From a virus, in IMG/VR virus record IMGVR_UViG_3300032289_002165, positions 1-28,881 of that record: a stretch of DNA of 28,881 bases; one strand, given 5' to 3'. The notes under the pieces are model-generated. The model had not been told where the DNA came from. It did no database searches and saw only the letters and a list, made by a program, of their open reading frames with translations. Position 1 is the first letter of the stretch. Every line of letters starts with the position of its first letter. Positions 14,987 through 22,817 of this stretch are shown here, one piece after another. Position numbers and translations under genes: made by a program.

Positions 14987-15405
14987 GAAGCACTTGGGAA
15001 CAACATGCAATGAATTTGGCGGCGATTGCTATGCAGCGTTCAGAAGATCCATACCAACAAGTAGGAGCTTGTGTTTTGGGGAATCATAACGAAGTTCTAG
15101 CTGTCTCCTATAACGGCCTTGCTGCTGGAGTTAATGTAACACGAGAATTTTGGAGTGATCGTGACGCAAGACGACCATATATGATTCATGCTGAAAGTAA
15201 CTGTCTTGCTAGAATTAAAATGGGCGAAGGCAAACTTTTAGCTTGTACTCTTCTACCATGTTCCGCATGCGCTACTAATATTGCTGCTTATGGAATTAAA
15301 CATGTTATTTTTAAAGATATCTATAATAGAGATACAAAATCAATAGATATTTTTAAATTTTATGGAATTTCTTGCCACCAAGTCGATCCAACATATCCAT
15401 TATGA
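14983..15405 (+). CDS. dCMP deaminase
   Basis: Converts dCMP to dUMP, feeding dTMP synthesis. The 140-residue protein has the cytidine/deoxycytidylate deaminase zinc site: H69-A-E71 and P92-C93-S-A-C96, and an N-terminal G-A-C-V-L-G-N segment of the T4-type enzymes. The length is close to that family (about 150-190). It sits in the replication operon with an ATGA overlap on both sides, after primase and before a nuclease. No riboswitch or allosteric region is visible. The neighbouring genome presumably has a thymidylate synthase outside the window. Confidence 0.93.
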   Translation: MRSTWEQHAMNLAAIAMQRSEDPYQQVGACVLGNHNEVLAVSYNGLAAGVNVTREFWSDRDARRPYMIHAESNCLARIKMGEGKLLACTLLPCSACATNIAAYGIKHVIFKDIYNRDTKSIDIFKFYGISCHQVDPTYPL

Positions 15406-16397
15406 GTGAACTAATAAAACTTTCAGCCAGTAGAATCAAGACATTACAATCATGTTCTTGGATGTATTATTGCAATTATAATCTTAAATTGCCACAAAAG
15501 AATAATTCTGGAGCAATGCGCGGCACTGTAGCGCATTTAATCTTCGAAGTGTTGGCCAATCCTCGACATGAACATTACGTTAAAAAAATTGTAAAAAACA
15601 AAACATGCCTAAAGTCTCCAGCAGTTTTTAAATTAATTATAAAGGCCGCTAAACGCGAAGGACTAGATTTAGATGAAATGGTAGCGCCCCTAAAAAAGAG
15701 TGGGCAAGAAGTAACTAATCTTAAATGTATAGATGAGATGATTCTAGTTGGTTTAAAATTTGATTTTATTGAGGATTATAAACTTATTGGTTCTGAATGG
15801 GAATTTGATATTACGAACGAAGAGCCTAAATACAGAATTGGTGGGTTTGTTGATCGTATTTTTAAAGATAAAAATCAAATGATTATTAGAGATTTTAAAT
15901 CTAGTAAGAAGGCTTTTAAAGGAGATGAATTAGAAAGTAATCTACAAGGAATGATGTACTCACTAGCTCTTCGTAAAAAATACAAAAAACAAAAAGATAT
16001 TTTAGTAAGATTCTTATTTTTAAGATATCCCGATGATCCAGAAAGAGAATGCCCACATTTTAATGAAGAAGAGTTAATTGGTTTTGAGCATTACCTTGAA
16101 TATATTAGCACATATTTAAAAAACTTTGATGAAAAAAAGGCTCGATCAAATTTTGCTTCTAGCGAATTTAGTCGTAAATGGATGTGCAAAACAAAATCTG
16201 GATGGCGCTGTCCATATTTAGATTCAATTGAATATAAGGTTCTTATAGATAAAGAAGGCAAAATTATTAAATCTATTTTTGCAAACGAGGAATTTAAAGA
16301 AAAAGATTTAAAACCAGAATATCGTATTGAAATAAGAAAATATGAGGGCTGCCCCGCTTGGAAACAAGTTCAGTCAAATAATGACTTTGACTTTTAA
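15402..16397 (+). CDS. Cas4/RecB-like PD-(D/E)XK nuclease with Cys cluster
   Basis: A 331-residue nuclease of the RecB/Cas4/AddB branch. Core residues are H45 in G-T-V-A-H (motif helix), D151 in G-G-F-V-D-R, D164-F-K166 in I-I-R-D-F-K-S-S, and Q182-x3-Y186. Cysteines are C18 and C24 at the N-terminus and C262, C270 and C317 near the C-terminus, the one-plus-three arrangement that holds an iron-sulfur cluster in Cas4 and AddB. It probably degrades or trims DNA ends during recombination or replication. The start at 15402 is chosen from the ATGA overlap with the deaminase. A promoter for the polymerase genes begins inside its last codons. Confidence 0.85.
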   Translation: MSELIKLSASRIKTLQSCSWMYYCNYNLKLPQKNNSGAMRGTVAHLIFEVLANPRHEHYVKKIVKNKTCLKSPAVFKLIIKAAKREGLDLDEMVAPLKKSGQEVTNLKCIDEMILVGLKFDFIEDYKLIGSEWEFDITNEEPKYRIGGFVDRIFKDKNQMIIRDFKSSKKAFKGDELESNLQGMMYSLALRKKYKKQKDILVRFLFLRYPDDPERECPHFNEEELIGFEHYLEYISTYLKNFDEKKARSNFASSEFSRKWMCKTKSGWRCPYLDSIEYKVLIDKEGKIIKSIFANEEFKEKDLKPEYRIEIRKYEGCPAWKQVQSNNDFDF

Positions 16398-16415
16398 AAA
16401 AAGTATTGCTAATAT
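16387..16415 (+). promoter_or_regulatory. Sigma70-like promoter of the polymerase genes
   Basis: TTGACT (16387-16392) and TAATAT (16410-16415) with a 17-base spacer, the -35 box overlapping the end of the nuclease gene. The ATG at 16424 lies 8 bases after the -10 box. This supports 16424 rather than an upstream TTG at 16406 as the start, because the TTG would lie inside the promoter. Confidence 0.65.
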
Positions 16416-16423
16416 TAGGCTTA

Positions 16424-17191
16424 ATGCTACCAATCTTTAGATCAAACTACTCATTGAGTTCGGTTCTTACTCTAGAGCCATACGCTCCTAGAGAGGATAG
16501 AGCCTTAAACCAGCCCGATTCTGTTTTCGATATTTGTAAAGACTATGGTATTGAAGACGTTTTTATTGTTGATAATACCTTAACTGGTATGGTAGAAGCC
16601 TACGAAAATTCAAAGAAAGCAAAATTGAATTTACGTTTTGGTTATCGAGTAAATGTTTGTCAGGATATTGAAAATAAAACTCCAGAGTCGGAATTGACAG
16701 AAAGCAAATTTATTATTTTTGCACTTCAAAATTCTTTTACAGATTTAATCAAATTGCATAATATTTCTACTACAATAGGAATCTACAACGGGAAAGCCCG
16801 TCTTGATTTTAAAACTTTAAAAGAGAATTGGAGTAAAAATCTCTTGCTTGCTGTTCCATTTTATGATTCTTACGTTTATTATAATCTTCTTTATGGTCGC
16901 CAATGCGTTCCAGAATTAGATTTTACAGATCCAGTTTATTTTATTGAAAATAATGGTTTGCCATTCGATGGTCTTTTAATTAATCATATTCAAGAAACTA
17001 TTAAAGATCATGAAATTATTCCGTCGAAAACTATTTATTATCGTGAGCGTAAAGACTTTAAATCTTATATGACGTATCGCTGTATTTTGAATCGGACAAC
17101 ATTCCAAAAACCAGAGTTACGTCATTTTGGAAGTCAAGAGTTTTGTATGGAGGCTTGGAAAGAAGTTACCCAAGAAAATAGTGTAAAATAA
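16424..17191 (+). CDS. PHP-like N-terminal part of Pol III alpha, separate gene
   Basis: A 255-residue protein that matches the PHP domain position of DnaE/PolC-type polymerases. It begins L-P-I-F-R-S-N-Y-S-L, where active PHP domains have H-x-H-x-x-Y-S. It later has G-I-E-D-V-F-I-V-D-N-T-L-T-G and L-R-F-G-Y-R-V-N-V, matching the A-I-T-D-H and P-I-x-G-x-E positions. Histidine and acidic metal ligands are mostly replaced, so it is probably structural, stabilising the polymerase rather than proofreading. The polymerase core gene downstream lacks this domain, so the two likely form one enzyme. An endonuclease gene separates them. Confidence 0.75.
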   Translation: MLPIFRSNYSLSSVLTLEPYAPREDRALNQPDSVFDICKDYGIEDVFIVDNTLTGMVEAYENSKKAKLNLRFGYRVNVCQDIENKTPESELTESKFIIFALQNSFTDLIKLHNISTTIGIYNGKARLDFKTLKENWSKNLLLAVPFYDSYVYYNLLYGRQCVPELDFTDPVYFIENNGLPFDGLLINHIQETIKDHEIIPSKTIYYRERKDFKSYMTYRCILNRTTFQKPELRHFGSQEFCMEAWKEVTQENSVK

Positions 17192-17211
17192 GTGCTACTG
17201 TTTCAGTATGT

Positions 17212-17225
17212 AGTGTAATAAAATA
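17212..17225 (+). promoter_or_regulatory. AGTGTAATAAAATA element before the LAGLIDADG gene
   Basis: This sequence ends one base before the ATG at 17227 and resembles the AGTGTAAA element of 22806-22817 and 27597-27606. A near copy, AGTGTAAAATA at 17180-17190, ends the PHP-like gene 32 bases earlier. It could be a late-type promoter brought with the homing gene, or a short duplication at its boundary. Confidence 0.3.
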
Positions 17226-17226
17226 A

Positions 17227-18066
17227 ATGAATATTTATAGACAAAAATTAGAAATTAATAAGAAAAATATAATCAAAGATTATAAAAACGGACTTTCTAT
17301 TAAAAATATTAAAAAAAAATATGGGCACGATAATAAAATTTTATTAGAGATGCTAAAAGAAAATAATTGTGAAATTCGTGGAAAAAGAGAGTCACATTTA
17401 AAATACTGGTGTGACGAAAATATTTTTGATAAGATTGATTCTTCAGAAAAAGCATATTGGTTAGGGTTTTTATATGCCGACGGAAATATTTATCAAAATA
17501 AATTACAATTACGATTAGGAAAAAAAGATTTGAACCATTTAAAAAAATTTAAATCTTTTATAAGATCTAATCATAAAATTTATAAAGATGGTAATTGTTA
17601 TGGAATTCAAATTCGTTCGCCTCAAATAGTTTCAAGTTTAATAGCTCTAGGTTTAATTAAAAATAAAACACAAAAAATTAAATATCCATCTACAAAACTT
17701 GTTCCAAATAAATTTATCAATAATTTTATTTTAGGGTATTTTGATGGAGATGGATGCTGTTCTTATAATAAATCTAGGAAAACATATTCAATATCGATAT
17801 TGGGAACAGAGAATTTGTTAAAAAAAATAAAATCTAATATTAAAAGATACGCACCATTATTAAAACCTAAAATTAGTCCAGAATCGCGTGGTAAAAAAGT
17901 ATGGGTTTTACATTTTAGCGGTGGAATTAAAAAACCAGATTCTCAAAAAAAAGTTAGTCAACTTATAAAATATTTCTGTTCTTCCGAATCAAATTATGCT
18001 TTAATAAGGAAACAAAATAAATTTTTACAAATACAAAAAGATGCAATCTCAATTACTCAGATTTAA
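17227..18066 (+). CDS. LAGLIDADG homing endonuclease, free-standing
   Basis: A 279-residue mobile endonuclease that cuts an allele lacking it. Two LAGLIDADG helices are present: Y-W-L-G-F-L-Y-A-D-G (77-86) and F-I-L-G-Y-F-D-G-D-G (167-176), each ending in the catalytic acidic residue, so it can act as a monomer. Residues 10-55 look like a helix-turn-helix (K-D-Y-K-N-G-L-S-I-K-N-I) added for DNA binding. It lies between the PHP-like and exonuclease parts of a replicative polymerase, a conserved target typical of such genes. It has no intein splice residues and its own start and stop, so I call it intronless and free-standing. Its end overlaps the exonuclease start by 26 bases. Confidence 0.92.
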   Translation: MNIYRQKLEINKKNIIKDYKNGLSIKNIKKKYGHDNKILLEMLKENNCEIRGKRESHLKYWCDENIFDKIDSSEKAYWLGFLYADGNIYQNKLQLRLGKKDLNHLKKFKSFIRSNHKIYKDGNCYGIQIRSPQIVSSLIALGLIKNKTQKIKYPSTKLVPNKFINNFILGYFDGDGCCSYNKSRKTYSISILGTENLLKKIKSNIKRYAPLLKPKISPESRGKKVWVLHFSGGIKKPDSQKKVSQLIKYFCSSESNYALIRKQNKFLQIQKDAISITQI

Positions 18067-18673
18067 CAAAAATCAAAAATATATTATATGGGATTTTGAA
18101 ACGGAAAGTCTAGCGCTTTGTCTTGCTAGGCCATTTCAATTATCATGGCTTGTTACTAATAGTGGTAAAATTTTTAAAAATGAAGACCATTTTCTTTATT
18201 GGAAAGATTTGAATGTATCTGCAGATGCTGCGCGAATTACTCGTTTTGATTATAATTTTTGGAAAGAAAAAGCAAAAGATCCGTTAGAAGTATTAAAAAA
18301 TTTTGAAAGTTATTTATATAATCCTGAATATTTAATTATTGGTGCTAATCTTTTTGGTTATGATATTTATGTTCATAATACTTTACGAAGAATATTAGGT
18401 TTAAAATCAGATTTTTCTTATCTTAATCGTGTTTTAGATATTCAGTGTATTCAAAAAGGAATATATATGGGTTTGAAGACCATTCCAGAAAACAGAACGG
18501 CTTGGCAATATCAAATGTATCATTACGTCAAGAAGGGAATCAAAACTTCTGTTAAGCATCTTGCTGGTTTATATGATATACCTTATGATGAAAATATGGC
18601 GCACGACGCAAAATATGATAACACCTTATGTCTTGAGATTTTCAAGAAGCAAATTTTGACTATTGAAATATGA
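18041..18673 (+). CDS. DEDDh 3'-5' exonuclease (proofreading)
   Basis: DnaQ/epsilon-like exonuclease, presumably the proofreader of the polymerase next to it. The 210-residue protein has ExoI W-D18-F-E20-T, ExoII G-A-N-L-F-G-Y-D108, and ExoIII H188-D-A-K-Y-D193 (H-x4-D, the DEDDh form). These four acidic residues and the His bind two metals and activate water. No other domain is visible. In PolC this exonuclease is inserted in the same polypeptide, while here it is a separate gene directly before the polymerase core, which it overlaps by 4 bases (ATGA). The ATG at 18041 lies inside the homing endonuclease gene. Confidence 0.88.
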   Translation: MQSQLLRFNKNQKYIIWDFETESLALCLARPFQLSWLVTNSGKIFKNEDHFLYWKDLNVSADAARITRFDYNFWKEKAKDPLEVLKNFESYLYNPEYLIIGANLFGYDIYVHNTLRRILGLKSDFSYLNRVLDIQCIQKGIYMGLKTIPENRTAWQYQMYHYVKKGIKTSVKHLAGLYDIPYDENMAHDAKYDNTLCLEIFKKQILTIEI

Positions 18674-21204
18674 AATTTTTAGAACAATTTAAAAATATTG
18701 AAATGAAAAATGTCAACCTTGTGAGGTTGCCAAATATTTCTTTTACAAAAGAAGAGAAAGGTTTATTGGCTGAAAAAGCAGAAACAAACGAACAATTTCT
18801 TCAACAATTAGTAAATGAAGGATGGAAAAAGTTTCGTGATAAGATCCCAGAGCATAAAAAGAAAATCTATCTTGATCGCATCAAAGAAGAATTTGACATT
18901 GTAAAAGATTTAGGTTTTATTGATTACTTTCTTCTTGTTTGGCGTGTTATCAACAAAGCTCGTCAGCTTGGGGCTTTTATTGACTGGGGCCGTGGTTCAG
19001 CGGCGGGTAGTCTTATTTTCTATTTGATTGGGGTTACTGGTGTTGATCCGATTGATAAGAATCTTTTCTTTACTCGTTTTATTTCTAAAACTCGCGCTAA
19101 AAAAGAAGTAATTGACGGAGTTACTTATATTCAAGGAGATCTTGCTCCAGACGTTGATATTAACTTGGGTGGAGTTCGTGATGAGATTATTGAGTGGCTT
19201 AAAAAATGCTATCCAAATAAAGTTTGCAAAATATCTTCTGTTTCTACTTTTTCTGGAAAGATTCTAGTTAAAGATGTTTTTAAAATCATGAATGAGGCTT
19301 CAGAGGAAGATGCTAGTCATTTGGCAGATACTATTGGTAAGCATTTCGGAGTTGTTGAAGATATTGAAGATTCTTACAAGAACAGCGAAAAATTTCGTGA
19401 TTGGGCTGATCGTTACCCAGAAACTTACCAAGTAGCGCTAAAATTACGAGGATTAATTCGTGGCAAATCTACTCATGCAAGCGGATATTTTCTTTCATAT
19501 TACCCTCTTGACAAGTTTGCTCCTGTCGAGATGAATAAAGAAGGTGAGTTGACCATTTCTTATGAAATGAATACTGCTGCTAAATTTGGTATTAAACTTG
19601 ATCTTCTTGGTCTTATTAGTAATGAGATTATTAAAAATGTATTTGAATTAATTCCAGAAAAATTCGAAGATATTAATCTCGATGACAATCCAGAAGTCTA
19701 TACCCATCTTCAGCGTGAGGATTTACTTCCTTATGGGCTTTACCAAATTAGTGCGGATTGTGCTTATCGTGTGTGTAAAAATATTCGCCCAGCCAATATT
19801 GCACATTTGAGTGACGTAAACGCTATCGCCCGACCTGGAGCTTTGGCATATGAAAAAGATTATATTAATTTTACGGGAGAAGCCCCGCATGAAAAACTTG
19901 CCCCAGTATTTGCGGAAACACGTAACCTTCCTCTTTATCAAGAACAACTAATTCAAGCGCTTGTTACAGTTGGCTTTACCCCAGACGAATCTGAATACAT
20001 TCGGCGCATTATTGGTAAAAAGAAACGGGACGAAATGCCTAAATGGAAAGATAAAGTTTTCGAGACTTGCGAAAAGAATGGGTTTGGAGAACAGGTTGCG
20101 GAAGCTATTTGGAAAGTCATGTTGGATTCCGCTGACTACAGTTTTAATAAATCACACTCATATTGCGTTGCTTATCTTGGAGCTTTGACGGTCTACCTCA
20201 AGTATAAGTATCCGCTACAGTTTTTTACAGCTTGTCTTAATGCCATTCAGAAGCTTCCTGATCCGATGGAAGAGATTAGACAGATAGAGCGAGAGCTACC
20301 GCATTTTAATATAAAATTGCTTCCGCCGAGCTTATTAAAGTCAGATATAGGATTTACCGTAGAGGGTGAAAATATTAGATATGGACTGAGTGCCATCAAG
20401 GGTGTTTCAGATAGCTCTATTGAAAAACTTATTAAGTTCCGTGGGGAGTATGATAATAAGATCGATTGTTTCTTGGCGGCTAAACAAGCTGGGTTGAATA
20501 TTGGTATTGTTTCATCTCTTATTCAAGCTGGCGCACTTGATGATTTGGGTTCATCACGCCCACATCTTGTTTTACAGGTTCAAGCTTTTAACCTCTTGAC
20601 TGATAAAGAAAAGCGTCTTGTCAAGGGCTTGCATGATGAAGGCGAAAATAAAAATATTCTTAGCATTATTCAATTGCTTGTAGATAAAAAACAAATTAAA
20701 GAATCGCGTTTTGAAACTTTTAAGAAGAAGTATGCGTCTTATAAACAAATTTATGAGTTAAATAGTCGAAATGAGGCTCTTACAAATTATTTTTACGAGA
20801 GAAATTGTTTAGGTTTTAGTTATAGTGAGAATCTCACAAGTATTTTTAAAAAAGGAAACCATAATTTTATTACAATTAAAGATGCTTTTGAAACAAAAGA
20901 GGATAATGATAGGGTATTAATTATTGGAGAAATTACTGAAACGCCAAGACAGTCTAAGTCAAGGAACGGCAATAAATTTTTTAAAGCTACTGTTTCTGAT
21001 GATACTGGGAAAGTTTCCGTATTAATGTTCGATGGGCGTTTTAATCTTTTTGAAGATTGTAAAGCTAAAAACGGAGGACAGTTTCCCGAAGAAGGAGATA
21101 TTGTAATTGTAAAGGGTCGTCTTAAAGGGACTGACGCTATTTTTGCAGATGAAATTGTTAAGCAAGATTGTAAAATCTACAAAAATATGCGAGACTTAAA
21201 ATAA
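18670..21204 (+). CDS. dnaE: DNA polymerase III alpha-type core (no PHP domain)
   Basis: The replicative C-family polymerase, 844 residues. The palm has W-G-R-G-S-A-A-G-S (106-114), the catalytic P-D161-V-D163-I-N pair, and D311 in I-K-L-D-L-L-G-L as third acid. H-A-S-G-Y-F-L-S (269-276) and S-H-S-Y-C-V-A-Y near 494 are fingers-region signatures. Residues from about 725 form an OB fold (V-L-I-I-G-E-I-T, then F-K-A-T-V-S-D-D-T-G), which usually binds single-stranded DNA. It lacks the N-terminal PHP domain and the exonuclease, both supplied by separate genes upstream; PHP plus core together have about 1,100 residues, like DnaE. CTT codons are common for Leu, unlike the sugar genes. Convergent with the next gene at 2 bases. 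Confidence 0.95.
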   Translation: MKFLEQFKNIEMKNVNLVRLPNISFTKEEKGLLAEKAETNEQFLQQLVNEGWKKFRDKIPEHKKKIYLDRIKEEFDIVKDLGFIDYFLLVWRVINKARQLGAFIDWGRGSAAGSLIFYLIGVTGVDPIDKNLFFTRFISKTRAKKEVIDGVTYIQGDLAPDVDINLGGVRDEIIEWLKKCYPNKVCKISSVSTFSGKILVKDVFKIMNEASEEDASHLADTIGKHFGVVEDIEDSYKNSEKFRDWADRYPETYQVALKLRGLIRGKSTHASGYFLSYYPLDKFAPVEMNKEGELTISYEMNTAAKFGIKLDLLGLISNEIIKNVFELIPEKFEDINLDDNPEVYTHLQREDLLPYGLYQISADCAYRVCKNIRPANIAHLSDVNAIARPGALAYEKDYINFTGEAPHEKLAPVFAETRNLPLYQEQLIQALVTVGFTPDESEYIRRIIGKKKRDEMPKWKDKVFETCEKNGFGEQVAEAIWKVMLDSADYSFNKSHSYCVAYLGALTVYLKYKYPLQFFTACLNAIQKLPDPMEEIRQIERELPHFNIKLLPPSLLKSDIGFTVEGENIRYGLSAIKGVSDSSIEKLIKFRGEYDNKIDCFLAAKQAGLNIGIVSSLIQAGALDDLGSSRPHLVLQVQAFNLLTDKEKRLVKGLHDEGENKNILSIIQLLVDKKQIKESRFETFKKKYASYKQIYELNSRNEALTNYFYERNCLGFSYSENLTSIFKKGNHNFITIKDAFETKEDNDRVLIIGEITETPRQSKSRNGNKFFKATVSDDTGKVSVLMFDGRFNLFEDCKAKNGGQFPEEGDIVIVKGRLKGTDAIFADEIVKQDCKIYKNMRDLK

Positions 21205-21206
21205 AA

Positions 21207-22001
21207 TTACAGAAGTTTTGTTATAGTAAAACTACCTTCTTGGAAACCATCTGTTTGAGCACTAAAACCACCAGCAGTAATATCTCCCACTACTTGGTAC
21301 TGAGTTTGTCCACCTCCGGCGCAACTTAAAGCAATGGCTGTTGCGGATGCAGTTTCCGTTACTGGGCAAAATTTAACACTTTTTGAAGCTCCAACCCCTC
21401 TTACGGTTAGACTTTGTGAACCACCATTGAATAATAATCCATTTGCGTCTGGCTCGCCTTGTTTTCCCATTAAAAGTACAGGCTCCCATTCAAAACTGGA
21501 TTCATATGTAAAACCTACGGCTTGGCTTCCACCAGCGACAGTGCTTGAAAAACCGTGTGCAAATGTAAAAGCCTGAGATTGAGAGGTTACTGGAGTAGCC
21601 TGGGTAGGAAGAGTTATACCATCTTTGGCAAAATTAACAAAACTTACAGAGCCATTAACAAGACCTTCCGCTTCAGCTGTGACACTATGCGAAGTCATGT
21701 AAATTTTAGCCATAGCGGTTCCGGCTATAGTTAAACCTGCCGTTCCAGCTTTTGCGTAATTTAGTGGTCCACTTATGATACTATCACTAACAGTTTTAAA
21801 AGGATCCGACCCATCTTTTAAAAGATAGTCAATACTTATTGTTGTTTCAACTGGGCCAGTTGGAACCTGTCCTTGGGCTAAAAAATTACCTAAAGTTCTA
21901 ACGGCTTCTGTACTTTTTGTTTGTTCAACTGAAACGCTTGTTGCGTAAATTTCTGCTCCACCTAATTGGACTTTGACATTTTGTGCGCTAAATTGTGACA
22001 T
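21207..22001 (-). CDS. Putative structural (tail tube-like) protein A
   Basis: A 264-residue, Ala/Gly/Ser/Thr-rich and almost wholly beta-type protein, without signal or membrane segment. It opens with V-K-V-Q-L-G-G-A-E-I-Y-A-T-S-V-S-V, then charged turns and a second half with S-F-E-W-E-P and F-T-I-T-K-L-L at the end. The pattern of long beta strands around a conserved G-x-x-V-E-T-T-I-S-I-D-Y strand (about 50-61) parallels the protein coded just upstream, so the two look like paralogs. Phage tail tube and related baseplate proteins share this build, but I recognise no specific family. It follows the upstream minus-strand gene by 2 bases and is co-translated with it. Confidence 0.7.
   Translation of the reverse strand: MSQFSAQNVKVQLGGAEIYATSVSVEQTKSTEAVRTLGNFLAQGQVPTGPVETTISIDYLLKDGSDPFKTVSDSIISGPLNYAKAGTAGLTIAGTAMAKIYMTSHSVTAEAEGLVNGSVSFVNFAKDGITLPTQATPVTSQSQAFTFAHGFSSTVAGGSQAVGFTYESSFEWEPVLLMGKQGEPDANGLLFNGGSQSLTVRGVGASKSVKFCPVTETASATAIALSCAGGGQTQYQVVGDITAGGFSAQTDGFQEGSFTITKLL
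21211..21240 (-). terminator. Weak hairpin and T-rich tail at the end of the minus-strand structural operon
   Basis: On the minus strand, AGAAG and TTTT (interrupted by GTAG) can pair with AAAACTTCT after an 8-base loop, at the last codons of the minus-strand operon, followed by a T-rich stretch (positions 21206-21195 read as AATTTTATTTTA). A bulged, AT-rich stem inside coding sequence makes this a weak candidate; no other terminator separates the convergent genes. Confidence 0.2.
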
Positions 22002-22003
22002 AA

Positions 22004-22801
22004 TTAATGAATAAAGGATTTATAAGTTAATTCTACACGCGAGGAATTATCTAAACTAACGCCGATATTTTCGGCTGTTAATACTGCGTTTGGTAGTGAA
22101 AATGATTCCATAGTGCTTGTATTATTACAATTTTTTAATTCTAAATAGATATCCTTTTTAGAATCACATAAAACTGTTTGAATATTATTACACTCGTAAT
22201 CATCAACTTCCACTCCAATAATTAATTCGACTTCCAAAGGTTTGTTTAAATAAATATCTGAAGGATAAGAACTTCCTAGAACATAATAAGGAACTCTTTT
22301 ACAATCAACTGAGATGTCAAAAGATACAATTCTGTTTGTATTGCCTTCGCTGGTCTGTAAATGGATATTTCCAAAATGTGAGATATCCAGATTTGTAGAC
22401 TGCTGTGGTAAATTATTAGGAGTAACTTGAAGATCCCCGCCAATTCTACCGTATATTTCAAAATCAGTTTGTGTTACTGCAATTTCTCCAACAGCACAAG
22501 ACATACTATAATTTGTAAGATAAGCGTTTTCAAAAGATAAATTTTTGTTACCATAAACAAGAATTCCATTGCAGGGCTGTACACCTGTAAAGTATCTTAA
22601 TGGTTCGTTTGGAGTTAAATATTTAGTAATACTGATATTTTTAACATCAGCAGCCGTTCTTTCTAACGATCCATAAGATGTTCCAAGTACCCGCGTGTAT
22701 TCAGTTGGAATTTCTAAATTGCCATTAAAATCTGTAACCCCTAAAATTTCTATATTATTTATAAAAATTCTATTATCTGCGTATATTTTTCTTCCGTACA
22801 T
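22004..22801 (-). CDS. Putative structural (tail tube-like) protein B
   Basis: A 265-residue beta-rich protein. I-F-I-N-N-I-E-I-L-G-V-T-D-F-N-G (12-27) begins a first beta domain, S-Y-G-S-L-E-R-T-A-A-D-V-K-N-I-S-I (42-58) continues it, and F-D-I-S-V-D-C-K-R-V-P-Y-Y near residue 165 starts a second half with a similar strand order. The first 60 residues line up in layout with the neighbouring protein A (strand, loop, G-x-L, strand I-S-I), suggesting gene duplication. There is no signal peptide or membrane segment. Candidate roles are tail tube, baseplate or head-tail connection; I cannot name one. A late-type promoter element lies just upstream (22806-22817). Confidence 0.7.
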   Translation of the reverse strand: MYGRKIYADNRIFINNIEILGVTDFNGNLEIPTEYTRVLGTSYGSLERTAADVKNISITKYLTPNEPLRYFTGVQPCNGILVYGNKNLSFENAYLTNYSMSCAVGEIAVTQTDFEIYGRIGGDLQVTPNNLPQQSTNLDISHFGNIHLQTSEGNTNRIVSFDISVDCKRVPYYVLGSSYPSDIYLNKPLEVELIIGVEVDDYECNNIQTVLCDSKKDIYLELKNCNNTSTMESFSLPNAVLTAENIGVSLDNSSRVELTYKSFIH

Positions 22802-22805
22802 TATA

Positions 22806-22817
22806 TATTTTTACACT
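22806..22817 (-). promoter_or_regulatory. AGTGTAAAAATA element, candidate late promoter
   Basis: On the minus strand, AGTGTAAAAATA lies 4 bases before the ATG at 22801. No -35 box at the normal distance is visible, as expected for T4-like late promoters, whose -10-only box is TATAAATA. The same element precedes the minus-strand gene at 27589. The divergent gene at 22863 has a looser version, ATGTAAAGTATA, at 22847-22858. Confidence 0.45.

Noticed and set aside
17227-18066. Group I intron or intein holding the LAGLIDADG gene
   Set aside because: The gene has its own start and stop in a different frame from both flanking polymerase genes, both of which have full ends; I see no intron core fold, though one cannot be fully excluded by eye.
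18670-21204. Intein in the polymerase core
   Set aside because: The core motifs run without a break and no N-terminal Cys/Ser block or C-terminal H-N splice end was seen; the length is accounted for by polymerase domains.
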